A stretch of DNA of 30,819 nucleotides, taken from assembly GCA_905215755.1 (NCBI GenBank), contig CAJMRE010000024.1, positions 1-30,819 on the forward strand. The letters run 5' to 3'. The notes below the pieces were generated by a model. The model made no database searches. It was not told the origin of the DNA and saw only the letters and a list, made by a program, of their open reading frames with translations. The DNA is from an uncultured bacterium. Its GTDB lineage: Bacteria; Actinomycetota; Coriobacteriia; Coriobacteriales; Coriobacteriaceae. This document shows, piece after piece, positions 14,805-23,025 of this stretch. Within the stretch, counting starts at the first letter, position 1, and each line of letters begins with the position of its first letter. A program made the position numbers and the translations under genes.

Positions 14805-16475
14805 CTACTCTTTATGGCTGCCACCTCCCCGCTTGACCAGGAGCGCGACCACGATGAGCGCGGCTCCGGCGACCGCTGCGGCGGCCGCGGCGTACATTGC
14901 CATATCGCCAGTCGAGGGCATAAAGCCTCCGGTGGTAATGCTAGGGGGCGTGCCGGTGGGCGTGTTGATGAGCGACGCCTCCAGGCTGCCCGTCGACCCG
15001 TCCGCGCTGTCGGCGCGCAGGGGCGACTCGGCCGTGATGGTGAGCTTGGGCTTGGCGGCGGCCACCTGGTCGACGTCCAGGCCCTCAGCCTTGACCGTCG
15101 CGGAGCGCGTGCCCTCAAAGGCGGTGTAGCCCTTGGGTGCCTTGAGCTCGCGGACCTCCAGTTTGCCCGAGTCCACGCCCGAGACGGTTACGCGGCCGTC
15201 CTCGCCCGTGGTGACGGTGGCCTTGCCCTCCGCATCCCACGTGCCGTCGGCCGCAAGCGTGCGGCCGCGGTCGTCGGCGATGCTCAGAACCGCCCCGGCA
15301 AGCGGCTTGTCGCCGTCGCTGCCGCGCTTGGTGAGCGCGAGATCCCAGGTGTAGGCGCACGCATCGTCGCTCGGCGTGCGGGTGAAGCCGGCGTCGCCCG
15401 ACTGGTCGGCGAAGGGAGAGCGCGGGTAGCGCAGGTAGACCTCGTTGGGGTTGCCCTTCGCGATGCCGTGGTTGCACGCGCTGTTGAGCGGCGCATTGTA
15501 CACGGCGACCACGCGGGCGCCCGCGGAAAAGGCGTCGGCCCCGCCGAGCGCGGCGATCAGGTCGCCGGTGCGCACGGTGAAGGTCTTGCCGTCGGCCGCT
15601 ACCTTGGTGGCGCACTGGGCCGTGATATCGTTCCAGCCCTTCGCGGGCTCGGTGCCGACGCGGCCGTCCTTGCCGATCTGGACCGCGTCAAAGCCGCCGT
15701 CCGCGCCCGCCGCCACGTACACGCGCATGCTCGCGGCCACCTTGGAGGGGTCGAGCCCCGCGCTCATTGTATCGACGAACCGCACTGCATAGGTGTCGTA
15801 GGCGGTAAGACCCGCCGGGACCGTGGCAGAGAGGCGCCAGTACAGGTCGTCGGCGACCGTGGCGTCGGCGGCCTTCTGCCAGGCGGCGGTGCCGTCCTCC
15901 AGCACGTGCTTGGACACCTTGGGGGTCGCCGCCTTGGGCTTGACGGTGACGGCGCTGCCGCCAACCAGCGCCATGATCGGCGCGGTGCCGGCCTCGTTCT
16001 GGGCGATGGCGTCGTTGTCGGCGACGATGAGCCAGTAGCCGCAGGGCAGCTCTGGCGCCGTGCCCGCGTTAAGGGCCACGGGCACGGCGCCAGAGCTCTG
16101 GAGGGAACGAGCGAGCTGTGCGCTCAGCGCGCCCGTAAGGTAGGAATCGGTGTTGAGCCACTCGGCAGCTTCCTGCGCGGTGGTCTGGGAATTGGGCATG
16201 CCGGCGCTGTGCAGCACAGGCAGCGCGGCGTCGCGCACGGCGTCGCTTGCCCAGGCGAGCTCGGTGGCGATCTTGGCGTCGCTGTCGCCGTCGACGACGT
16301 TGGCGCTAAAGATCTGGAAGGCGTCATAGCTGCGCGCCACGGTGCCGCTCACCGTAATGGAACCGGTCGAGGTCGGCGCGGCCTGCGCGGATGCGGGGAA
16401 CACAACCGCGCAGGTGCCGATCAGGAGGGCAAGCAGCGCAAACAAGATCGGGAAGGAGCAAACTTTCTTATTCAC
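14805..16475 (-). CDS. LPXTG-like fimbrial (pilin) subunit with MPSTG sorting motif
   Basis: The product has 556 residues, starting at GTG 16475 behind GGGAGG; the start overlaps the adhesin stop by 8 bp, so translation is coupled. A signal peptide (residues ~1-33, ending ASAQAAP) precedes an N-terminal fimbrial domain laid out like that of the next gene (YDAFQIFSA, CGYWLIVAD, PIMALVGGS). The pilin-motif-like VKPKAATPK carries K181. A CNA-B domain with the clear E-box LEVRELKAPKGYT sits near residue 465. The sorting motif is MPSTG at about 519 rather than LPXTG, followed by an Ala-rich helix and KRGGGSHKE. GC content is very high, unlike both neighbours. It is a shaft or base pilin; which one cannot be read from sequence alone. 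Confidence 0.9.
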   Translation of the reverse strand: MNKKVCSFPILFALLALLIGTCAVVFPASAQAAPTSTGSITVSGTVARSYDAFQIFSANVVDGDSDAKIATELAWASDAVRDAALPVLHSAGMPNSQTTAQEAAEWLNTDSYLTGALSAQLARSLQSSGAVPVALNAGTAPELPCGYWLIVADNDAIAQNEAGTAPIMALVGGSAVTVKPKAATPKVSKHVLEDGTAAWQKAADATVADDLYWRLSATVPAGLTAYDTYAVRFVDTMSAGLDPSKVAASMRVYVAAGADGGFDAVQIGKDGRVGTEPAKGWNDITAQCATKVAADGKTFTVRTGDLIAALGGADAFSAGARVVAVYNAPLNSACNHGIAKGNPNEVYLRYPRSPFADQSGDAGFTRTPSDDACAYTWDLALTKRGSDGDKPLAGAVLSIADDRGRTLAADGTWDAEGKATVTTGEDGRVTVSGVDSGKLEVRELKAPKGYTAFEGTRSATVKAEGLDVDQVAAAKPKLTITAESPLRADSADGSTGSLEASLINTPTGTPPSITTGGFMPSTGDMAMYAAAAAAVAGAALIVVALLVKRGGGSHKE

Positions 16476-19400
16476 GACGCTTACCTCCCTTCGCATTCGC
16501 CTTGCGACGAATGTGCATCCAGGCCGCAGCAGCGCAAAGCACCACCGCGCCGGCAAGGTACGTCAGAGTGACGCCCGACATACCAGAAAGGGGCAAAGAA
16601 GTGGAGTAGGTATTGGTGAAGGTGGGGGCGGGGGTGGAGGTGTCGGTGAGGTCGTGGTCAGTGGTATCGTCGTTTTTCCACTCGCCTTTGGAGCCGATGG
16701 TTCCCTTCCTGTAGGTCACCGCACAGTCGATCTCTCCCTTTTCGGTGTTATCCGTTGCCTTAACCGTGAACTTATAGACCGACTGGTCAAACTTGTAATG
16801 CGGATAGGTCGATCTTTCGGCCTTCTCGCGCACATAGTACGTGAAGGTCTTAGATCCATTTTCAAGGTCCTTGAGCTCATAGTCCTTCGTCGCGAATTTG
16901 ACCGGCACAGTCTCGTTGCCGTTTTCGTCGGTTGTAGCTTTCGACGGATCGACTGTTACCGTTTCCGGATTGGTGAAGTTCTCGTCGTTCGCAAGTTCAA
17001 ACTTGAACTCCTTCATCTCGCCGCCCTTAACAACCTTAGTCGCCATGGGAATCCAAGAGCCAGTGGAAGTGTACGTGTTGGTGAAGGTTGCCTTGTTGGT
17101 GGAGGTTGCGCTGCTAGAGTCGACGATCGAATAATACCCATTAGCATCTGCTGACGCAGTCCTCGGCGAGCTAGCTGAACCCCCAGGATTCTTAGTCACG
17201 GACACATTGTCAATCGTGTAGTTATAGACATTAAGATTTTTAGTCTCATTCGGCTTTCCCTGTATCGGAACAGACATAAGTACAGTCGGCGTGCATTTGA
17301 CTTTCACCTTAATCTCGTATACAGCATGATCGTATTTGACACCAAGCTTATCGCCCGCATTTTCGACCAAGTAGTATGTAATGTCGTAGTCTGTAGTTTC
17401 GCCAGTACCACTCGCTTTAAACTGCTTGCTAAGAAGCTCGCTAAGCTTCTCGCTAAGGTCAAAGGCGATGTTGCCGTCAGCGTTATTCTGGGCAGATTTG
17501 ACAAAATCGCAGCCACCAGTGCTGAATTCACCATTATTGTCCCAAGAAGGCGCCTTCGCAGTATCCGAGTCCTTGCGATAAACCGTAAAGGTGAACTCCT
17601 CATCTTTGAGGTCGCGGCCGTCCAACTCCTTGGTTGCCTTCAACTTAAGGCTCGGATAGACATACGTGTCTGCTGGCTGACCCAAGTACAGGTCGCCATT
17701 CGACATGATGCCGCCACCATGGTCCCAGGAATAGTTGCCCGTGATGAAAGTTGTCACTTTATTATCCCGTACTGCCTCAGTCACCGCTTTATCCGTGGCC
17801 CTAACAGCCGAAGTCAGACCGATGCTATTTTTTACCTGAGCAACACCGTTGGCGGGGATGGTAATGGGATCCTTTAGCTCAATGCTTCCCGAATACTGGG
17901 CGTCTATATCGCCAAGCATCTTGCCGGCTACCACTGCGACCGGCGTTGTGTGACCTTCCGCCGCGAGGAAGAAATCGGCATGACCATTCTTACGAAAAAC
18001 ATGTTCCTTGTTAGAGTTGACCGAGTTATAGGCGACCCAGTCTTGATCCTTACCCTCGCCGCCGCCAGAAAGATGGAGGCTACCATTATTACTGTTGTTA
18101 TTATTCTGCGGGTCATATTTGGTGAAAGAACTAGCGTCTTTAGCGTCATTGTTGCCAAAAATCGCTGTGCCTTCAGTGTTCGTTACCAACGTCTTGCCCG
18201 TGGGGCAGACTGCTACGCCGCCACCATAGCCACCAGCGGTATTGCTGCTAATGTACGAGTTGTATACAAATAATCTACCAGCGGTCTTTTCCTTACCCGC
18301 ATTCGAGTTTCCTTGAACAAAGATGCCGCCACCGCCCCAGTCAAAGCGAGACATGCAGCGGTTGTGAGTGATGTAGACTTTGCTGTCTTGAGTGCCGCTA
18401 ATCATCGCGTCGACCATCTGGCCAACGCGAACTCCAGCGCCCTCGGATCGGTTACTCACATTAGAGGCAATAATCCCTCCCGTGATATGCAGCCACGCCA
18501 TACCCTCACGGGATTGGTCATTACGCCCGACATCCGTGATATAAACGCCACCGCCGGCTTCCTCGGAGTAATTGCCAGTAATCCGGCCACCAGAAATGGT
18601 GACATGGGCGCCGTTATTGGCAGCAAGCCCAGCGCCGCCATGGTCACCCCGGCCATCTTTGCCGCAAAACTTGGCGTATTTATTGTTAGTGATGTAGCCA
18701 CCAGAAACGGCCACACTACCGCCCGAAACCAAGATGCCGCCACCGAGACCATCCGAATCAGAATACGTAGCGTTGCCAGAGATGACACCACCGGAGAGAT
18801 TCAGCTTGGCATCTACAGCATAAATACCGCCACCAGAAGCGGCCTTATTCGCTGCAATCACGCCGTCGGTCATGTTGACCGTGACTTTTGCGCCCACTAC
18901 GCACAGGCCACCGCCCCAGCCGCCACGCTGCTGATTAAGATTCGCGCCGGTAATAAAACCGCCATTGATATTCACCTGAGTTTCGTTACTGTTCCCCACG
19001 GCAAGGATGATATGACCGTCGCCGGCCAAATCCCTCGGTGTCGTGATCATGCCCCCGTTGAGGTTAAGCGTACCGCCATTCGCAACCGAAATGACTTGTT
19101 TGACCGAACCGCTGCCGGATGCAGCAACGATTGCGCCGAAACCGCTGACGACATGCTTAGTTGTAGTCTCGGTGGTGCACAATCCGCCTTCGCTAGGCAT
19201 GCTTGTTGTTACATAGTAAGTAAGAGTGCCGTTGTTGTTGGTATCCCATGTCATGGCCGCAGCCCGGCCAGGATTATTTTCATTATCAGTAGAAGTTTTA
19301 TCACTTGGCTTTACAGAATCCTCAACGGTAAGCGCACCGCTCTCTACCGTAATGAACGTGTCGTTATCACCAGCGGGGTAATAAAGCTTATGGCCCGCAA

Positions 19401-19953
19401 GGTCGATCGTAGTATTTTGCCTGATAGTGATTGACTCACTTGAACTAATGTCAGCCGCAAGACGTAGTTTATCGGGTTTAGTCGGGGCGTTAAGGTACGT
19501 TGTCAGGTCTCCGTCACTCGTCAGCAGCGTGTACCCATCCTGATCTTTTTGAAGTCCCGGAACCTCACCTTCATTTGCAACAGTAGCGACCTTATAGACA
19601 GACTGCCCATCATCCGCGGGCTGCGCAGCGCTCTCGGCTTCCGTGTCATCAGACAACGGGGCCGTCCCGAGAGCATCGTCGCCAGCTTCGTCGCCCTCGG
19701 TCTCGTCACTATTCTGGTTTTCGGTATCCCCGTTGGTAGCATTGTCTACATCAGTAGACTCACTTGAGGAACCCCCCCCCATCACAGTTTCCTCGGTAGA
19801 ATCTGTCTGGGCATCGTTGGCAATAGCCTGCGAGATCGGAGGCATGACAAGCGACAGCACCAGGCTCAAAACGGAGGCTCCGCACAAAACACCTGCCAGT
19901 ACACGGCGCGTCGCTTTATTACTCTGCTTAGATTTGTCTGAATTTGCTTTCAT
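16468..19953 (-). CDS. Large LPXTG-like surface adhesin / pilus tip protein with beta-helix and FctA-type domains
   Basis: This is a 1161-residue secreted adhesin, first gene of the pilus operon. A signal peptide (residues ~16-45) is followed by an acidic Ser/Thr/Asp-rich linker. A long right-handed beta-helix region (about 140-760) has repeating GG-rich turns such as SGGGIYAVDAKLNLSGGVISGN. Two FctA/Spy0128-type isopeptide domains follow (about 764-960 and 968-1115), each opening ATKxxxG-like and closing TFTNTY, and then sorting signal LPLSG near 1120, membrane helix and Arg/Lys tail. ATG at 19953 lies behind GGGGAGGAG. Nine consecutive G at codons 58-61 are a likely slippage site; the sequenced allele is in frame. 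By position and architecture it is the tip adhesin, with its binding partner unknown. Its GC content is lower than the next gene. Confidence 0.9.
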   Translation of the reverse strand: MKANSDKSKQSNKATRRVLAGVLCGASVLSLVLSLVMPPISQAIANDAQTDSTEETVMGGGSSSESTDVDNATNGDTENQNSDETEGDEAGDDALGTAPLSDDTEAESAAQPADDGQSVYKVATVANEGEVPGLQKDQDGYTLLTSDGDLTTYLNAPTKPDKLRLAADISSSESITIRQNTTIDLAGHKLYYPAGDNDTFITVESGALTVEDSVKPSDKTSTDNENNPGRAAAMTWDTNNNGTLTYYVTTSMPSEGGLCTTETTTKHVVSGFGAIVAASGSGSVKQVISVANGGTLNLNGGMITTPRDLAGDGHIILAVGNSNETQVNINGGFITGANLNQQRGGWGGGLCVVGAKVTVNMTDGVIAANKAASGGGIYAVDAKLNLSGGVISGNATYSDSDGLGGGILVSGGSVAVSGGYITNNKYAKFCGKDGRGDHGGAGLAANNGAHVTISGGRITGNYSEEAGGGVYITDVGRNDQSREGMAWLHITGGIIASNVSNRSEGAGVRVGQMVDAMISGTQDSKVYITHNRCMSRFDWGGGGIFVQGNSNAGKEKTAGRLFVYNSYISSNTAGGYGGGVAVCPTGKTLVTNTEGTAIFGNNDAKDASSFTKYDPQNNNNSNNGSLHLSGGGEGKDQDWVAYNSVNSNKEHVFRKNGHADFFLAAEGHTTPVAVVAGKMLGDIDAQYSGSIELKDPITIPANGVAQVKNSIGLTSAVRATDKAVTEAVRDNKVTTFITGNYSWDHGGGIMSNGDLYLGQPADTYVYPSLKLKATKELDGRDLKDEEFTFTVYRKDSDTAKAPSWDNNGEFSTGGCDFVKSAQNNADGNIAFDLSEKLSELLSKQFKASGTGETTDYDITYYLVENAGDKLGVKYDHAVYEIKVKVKCTPTVLMSVPIQGKPNETKNLNVYNYTIDNVSVTKNPGGSASSPRTASADANGYYSIVDSSSATSTNKATFTNTYTSTGSWIPMATKVVKGGEMKEFKFELANDENFTNPETVTVDPSKATTDENGNETVPVKFATKDYELKDLENGSKTFTYYVREKAERSTYPHYKFDQSVYKFTVKATDNTEKGEIDCAVTYRKGTIGSKGEWKNDDTTDHDLTDTSTPAPTFTNTYSTSLPLSGMSGVTLTYLAGAVVLCAAAAWMHIRRKANAKGGKRRE
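19772..19780 (-). repeat. Homopolymeric G9 tract inside the adhesin gene (candidate phase-variation switch)
   Basis: Nine C on the plus strand give ATG GGG GGG GGT in the coding strand, codons 58-61, between the signal peptide and the functional domains. Gain or loss of one G would shift the frame and abolish the adhesin. No other homopolymer this long was noticed in a coding region of the window. Confidence 0.85.
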
Positions 19954-20240
19954 CGATGTCTCCTCCCCAAGAGACCGCGATCTTGCTCTTTCACTATCAA
20001 ACTTATCTGCGCAATCTGTAGTTACGCTCGTTTAGTAAAGTTATTGTAACTATTGTTTAAACATATGAGCAACAAAACCGGCATTTTTGTAGCAAGTTCT
20101 CAGTTCTCTTGATATTTACTCAGATTTGCCTTCGTTTATTCGCTAACTATTTTTGGTTTCTACTGGTAATTTAATTGCCTATCATTTTTTAATGGCATTA
20201 GATTTATTTGCATAACATTTTGCCCAAGAGCAAGCATCCC

Positions 20241-20267
20241 GCTCACGGTCGAAGATCGACCGTGAGC
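20241..20267. repeat. Perfect 12-bp inverted repeat with 3-base loop
   Basis: GCTCACGGTCGA-AGA-TCGACCGTGAGC. It is flanked by AT-rich DNA and has no T run directly after it on either strand, so it is either a terminator-like block between the HAD gene and the pilus promoter or a protein-binding site. Confidence 0.7.
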
Positions 20268-20411
20268 AGTAGGTCATTTACCGAGAGGAATACCCTACCA
20301 AACTGATGAGAATATCTTTAACCCATCGGTAGTTAGAAGCGTGATGTTCAGACAACAATATTTGAATTTTCGCGCAGATTGTAGGTATCAATTCGCCCAA
20401 ATCGCCTGAGG

Positions 20412-20444
20412 CCACCACAAAGGTGCCTGCCCCCTTTGTGGTGG
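20412..20444. repeat. Palindromic repeat family B, copy B2 (33 bp)
   Basis: CCACCACAAAGG, nine-base loop, CCTTTGTGGTGG: perfect 12-bp arms. It lies 13 bp beyond the HAD gene stop, the same distance as B1 from the sortase stop. Confidence 0.9.
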
Positions 20445-20457
20445 TTCTCCCCCGACG

Positions 20458-21279
20458 CTACAGCAGATGCTCCTCGATAAAGATCGCGATGCCGTCTTTG
20501 TCGTTGCTCGCGGTTACAAAATCGGCGGCGGAGCGGGTGGCATCGCTGCCATTTGCCATGGCCACACCCACGCCGGCGTCGGCCACCATGCAGGCGTCGT
20601 TATCGGCATCGCCAAACACGCAGATGTCCTGGAGCTCCATGTCGTTGAGCTCCGCCACACGCGCAAGGCCGCGCGTCTTGGACACGCGCGGATCCATGAA
20701 CTCATACAGCCGCTGCGTGGTTTGCAGAGCCGCCGCCTTAACAGTGTCATCGGCAAACGTCGATGCTCGCTCGATGGCCTGCGGCATCACCTCGGGCGCC
20801 ATGGTAAACATCACCTTGGGCTGCGGATCGCGCAAAAACTCGGCAAAATCGACCACCTGGTAGGGCACGCAGTCGACGCGCGACAGGTGCTCAACGCACG
20901 CGTTGCTCTCGGGCACGTAGAACACGCCGTCTCGGGGGCAGACGGGCGTCGCCGGCAGGCCCGCCATGTGCTTGCAGATGCGCGCGACGGTCTCGCCCGG
21001 CAGCGGATAGCTCAGCTCGTTGATGTCGTGCGCGCGGTCGATGACCTCGGCGCCACCGCAGCCCACGAGCACGTCCACCAGGCCTTCGATGCCCCAGAGC
21101 TCGTACATGGCCTCGGTCGCGTGGGCATCGCGCCCGGTGCACAGGCCAAAGAGCACGCCGCGCTCGCGCAGGGCGCGGATCGCCGCCACGGTGCGCGGGG
21201 ACACCGTGTGCTGGCTCGTGAGCAGCGTGCCGTCGATATCGCAGAACACGGCTTTGACGTGGCTGAAGGTGGTGTCCAT
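20458..21279 (-). CDS. Cof-type HAD-IIB family hydrolase (sugar-phosphate or related phosphatase)
   Basis: This 273-residue cytoplasmic phosphatase belongs to haloacid dehalogenase subfamily IIB. Motif I is VFCDIDGTLL (nucleophile Asp, residues ~11-20) and motif II threonine lies in LCTGRDA. A C2-type cap follows, with motif III lysine near KAAALQ or later, and motif IV is FGDADNDACMVADAGVGVAMANGSD. ATG at 21279 has AGAAAGG about six bases upstream; the upstream extension in the same frame has no support. Substrates of this family are broad (sugar phosphates, FMN, pyridoxal phosphate) and cannot be named here. It stands alone, with a TGGTATACCA palindrome near the presumed promoter (about 21332-21341). 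Confidence 0.92.
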   Translation of the reverse strand: MDTTFSHVKAVFCDIDGTLLTSQHTVSPRTVAAIRALRERGVLFGLCTGRDAHATEAMYELWGIEGLVDVLVGCGGAEVIDRAHDINELSYPLPGETVARICKHMAGLPATPVCPRDGVFYVPESNACVEHLSRVDCVPYQVVDFAEFLRDPQPKVMFTMAPEVMPQAIERASTFADDTVKAAALQTTQRLYEFMDPRVSKTRGLARVAELNDMELQDICVFGDADNDACMVADAGVGVAMANGSDATRSAADFVTASNDKDGIAIFIEEHLL

Positions 21280-21373
21280 GGGGGCCTTTCTGGGTTGTGC
21301 GGCGGTGTGGGGTGTATTCGCAAACGGCGTACATGGTATACCAAGGCACAGGCGCGGCCTATCAAAGCGAAAA

Positions 21374-21406
21374 CCGCCACAAAGGTGCCTGGCCCCTTTG
21401 TGGTGG
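21374..21406. repeat. Palindromic repeat family B, copy B3 (33 bp)
   Basis: CCGCCACAAAGG, nine-base loop, CCTTTGTGGTGG, one arm mismatch. It shares the left flank AAAGCRAAAACC with copy B4. It lies 97 bp beyond the MFS gene stop, next to palindrome A2. Confidence 0.85.
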
Positions 21407-21437
21407 CCGAACCCGAAGGGTGGCCTGGCCGGAGCGC

Positions 21438-21502
21438 AAACCATCACAACATTCGACGTTTTTCGGCAAAATCGCGATTTTCATCGAATGTTGCGATAGT
21501 TT
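21438..21502. repeat. Palindromic repeat family A, copy A2 (65 bp)
   Basis: The left arm is as in A1; the right arm has two changes (TTGCGATAGTTT). The centre again contains AAAATCGCGATTTT. It directly abuts the stop codon of the MFS gene. Confidence 0.9.
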
Positions 21503-22789
21503 TTACTGCCTTGCGACACGATCAAAATGCCGGCGGCCAAACAGCAGCAACGCCGCGGGAACCGCCGTCACAACCACGCCCGCCCCTACGAGCGTCTGCT
21601 GCACGCCAAACGTCGCCGCCAGCCACGGGGCAATCGCCAGCGGGGCCACGCCGGCGAACATATTGCCAAAGCCCATGACCGAGTTAACGCGGCCGAGTTG
21701 CTCGAGTGGTGCCGTCGTCTGCACAATGGTGTTGTGGAGCGGGTTGACGACACCCCAGGCTATGCCCAAGGCGATCTGACCGACGAGGGCCACGCCCACG
21801 TACGGCGTCCCCACATAGAGCATACTTCCCAGGCCCACGGACATAAGCGCCACGAGCAGGGTTTTAAGGTTGACCAGGTGCGGCGGCAAACGGAGCGCGA
21901 CCACGGCGCCCAACACCGCGCCCACACCCGAGGCCGACGAGAGCCAGCCCATCCACTCGACACCGACATGCAGAATATCGCGGTAGAAGAACGACTCCAG
22001 CGGGTCAAAGGCGCCATAGCCAAAGTTCGAAAGAAAGATAATGCAGAACAGTAGGGCGAGGACGCTGTTGGTAAAGACTGTCTTGATGCTGGTCGCGAAG
22101 GTTGCGCGGGTGGATTTACTGGAGTCGGGGCTTTGATTGGCAGTACTTGCCGTTGTGCTGCTATCCGCGGGAGTACTTTCGCGCGCGGCGACGCGACTTG
22201 TTTGCGGCCTAAAGCCCCAACCGGCGACGAGCGCCAGTACGGTAAAGATCATCATGAGCACGAACACCGCGCGTGACGATGCAGCCGCCGCGACAAAGCC
22301 TCCCAGTGTGGGACCGACGATAATGCTCACGTTGGAGAACATGGTTATGGCGGAGTTGATGTCTTTGAGCTCGACGGGGTCGTCGGTGAGATACGCCGGA
22401 TAGGACGTGGCGATGGGCTGGGCGAATCCCATCACAAAGCCCAGGAGTACCGCGCCGAGCAGGACTATGCCGGTCGCGCTGCCAAAAACGAGGATCGCCG
22501 CACCCGTTACTAGCGTACCGACGATACTCAGCAAGAAATGGCGGCGCGGGCCCCAAGCGTCGAGCGCCGCACCGCCCGCAAAGGACCCCAGGATCACAAA
22601 GACGTTCATAAAGAGGACAGCCAGCGATGTCGCGACGACCGAAGCGCCGTCCGCATAGGTAAGCGTTCCGATGACGCCGATAAAGTAGCTGGTCTGAAAA
22701 CCGGTGTAGATGAGAAAGCGCATCGCCACCAGACGCTTGGCCTGCACGGACAGCGATGATTGAGGCTTTGAGAAAAGGGAGGCGAGCAT
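21503..22789 (-). CDS. Major facilitator superfamily (MFS) transporter
   Basis: This is a 428-residue membrane protein with about 12 predicted helices in two halves. They are separated by a Ser/Thr-rich cytoplasmic linker near residues 200-225 (STPADSSTTASTANQSPDSS). The loop between helices 2 and 3 reads GGAALDAWGPRRHFL, close to the MFS motif G-x-L-x-D-x-x-G-R-R. The general shape resembles the MFS_3/EntS-like efflux branch, so export of a drug, metabolite or siderophore is plausible but the substrate is unknown. ATG at 22789 lies behind AAGGAG by five bases; an earlier in-frame ATG at 22828 is not supported. It is probably monocistronic, with palindromes A2 and B3 after its stop. Confidence 0.9.
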   Translation of the reverse strand: MLASLFSKPQSSLSVQAKRLVAMRFLIYTGFQTSYFIGVIGTLTYADGASVVATSLAVLFMNVFVILGSFAGGAALDAWGPRRHFLLSIVGTLVTGAAILVFGSATGIVLLGAVLLGFVMGFAQPIATSYPAYLTDDPVELKDINSAITMFSNVSIIVGPTLGGFVAAAASSRAVFVLMMIFTVLALVAGWGFRPQTSRVAARESTPADSSTTASTANQSPDSSKSTRATFATSIKTVFTNSVLALLFCIIFLSNFGYGAFDPLESFFYRDILHVGVEWMGWLSSASGVGAVLGAVVALRLPPHLVNLKTLLVALMSVGLGSMLYVGTPYVGVALVGQIALGIAWGVVNPLHNTIVQTTAPLEQLGRVNSVMGFGNMFAGVAPLAIAPWLAATFGVQQTLVGAGVVVTAVPAALLLFGRRHFDRVARQ

Positions 22790-22808
22790 GGAGACTCCTT
22801 GTTTCATA

Positions 22809-22831
22809 CGAATGCGGACGGCGGGCATTCG
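22809..22831. promoter_or_regulatory. Inverted repeat upstream of the MFS gene (candidate operator)
   Basis: CGAATGC-n9-GCATTCG, perfect 7-bp arms, centred about 30 bp before the ATG. A TTGACA on the minus strand lies a few bases further upstream, though no matching -10 was found. A repressor site of the TetR or MarR kind would suit an efflux gene. Confidence 0.4.
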
Positions 22832-22918
22832 CCACTGTCTGTCAAATCAATCTATCCGCATGGAACATTAAGGACGCATCAAGCCCCTTCTCTCCGTTTT
22901 TCGCCCGTCATGAACTAC

Positions 22919-22955
22919 TTGGTAGATTGTAAGGCATGTCCCACACATCTACCAA
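22919..22955. repeat. Inverted repeat with 9-bp arms
   Basis: TTGGTAGAT (22919-22927) and ATCTACCAA (22947-22955) enclose a 19-base loop. It lies between the MFS promoter region and palindrome B4. Role unknown. Confidence 0.5.
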
Positions 22956-22963
22956 AGCAAAAA

Positions 22964-22996
22964 CCACCACAAAGGTGCCTGTCCCCTTTGTGGTGG
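22964..22996. repeat. Palindromic repeat family B, copy B4 (33 bp)
   Basis: Perfect 12-bp arms CCACCACAAAGG / CCTTTGTGGTGG. It lies 58 bp beyond the stop of the moaC-mobB gene. Confidence 0.9.
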
Positions 22997-23025
22997 AAGT
23001 GACGTTTGCCCAGGTAAAAGCTGCC

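Larger units (their letters stand above)
19954..20457. promoter_or_regulatory. AT-rich leader and promoter region of the pilus operon
   Basis: This stretch has no credible gene. A weak minus-strand promoter candidate is TTGCTC (20072-20067), 18 bp, TACAAT (20048-20043), giving an untranslated leader of about 80 bases. Further upstream are the perfect hairpin at 20241-20267 and palindrome B2 at 20412-20444, which belongs to the end of the HAD gene. The rest is AT-rich sequence without recognisable sites. Confidence 0.45.

Noticed and set aside
14814..16571. Long plus-strand open frames opposite real genes, such as 14814-16571, 7723-8916 and 27042-28583
   Set aside because: They lie wholly antisense to well-supported genes, are His/Arg/Gly-rich with no motifs and no ribosome-binding sites, and result from high GC at third codon positions.
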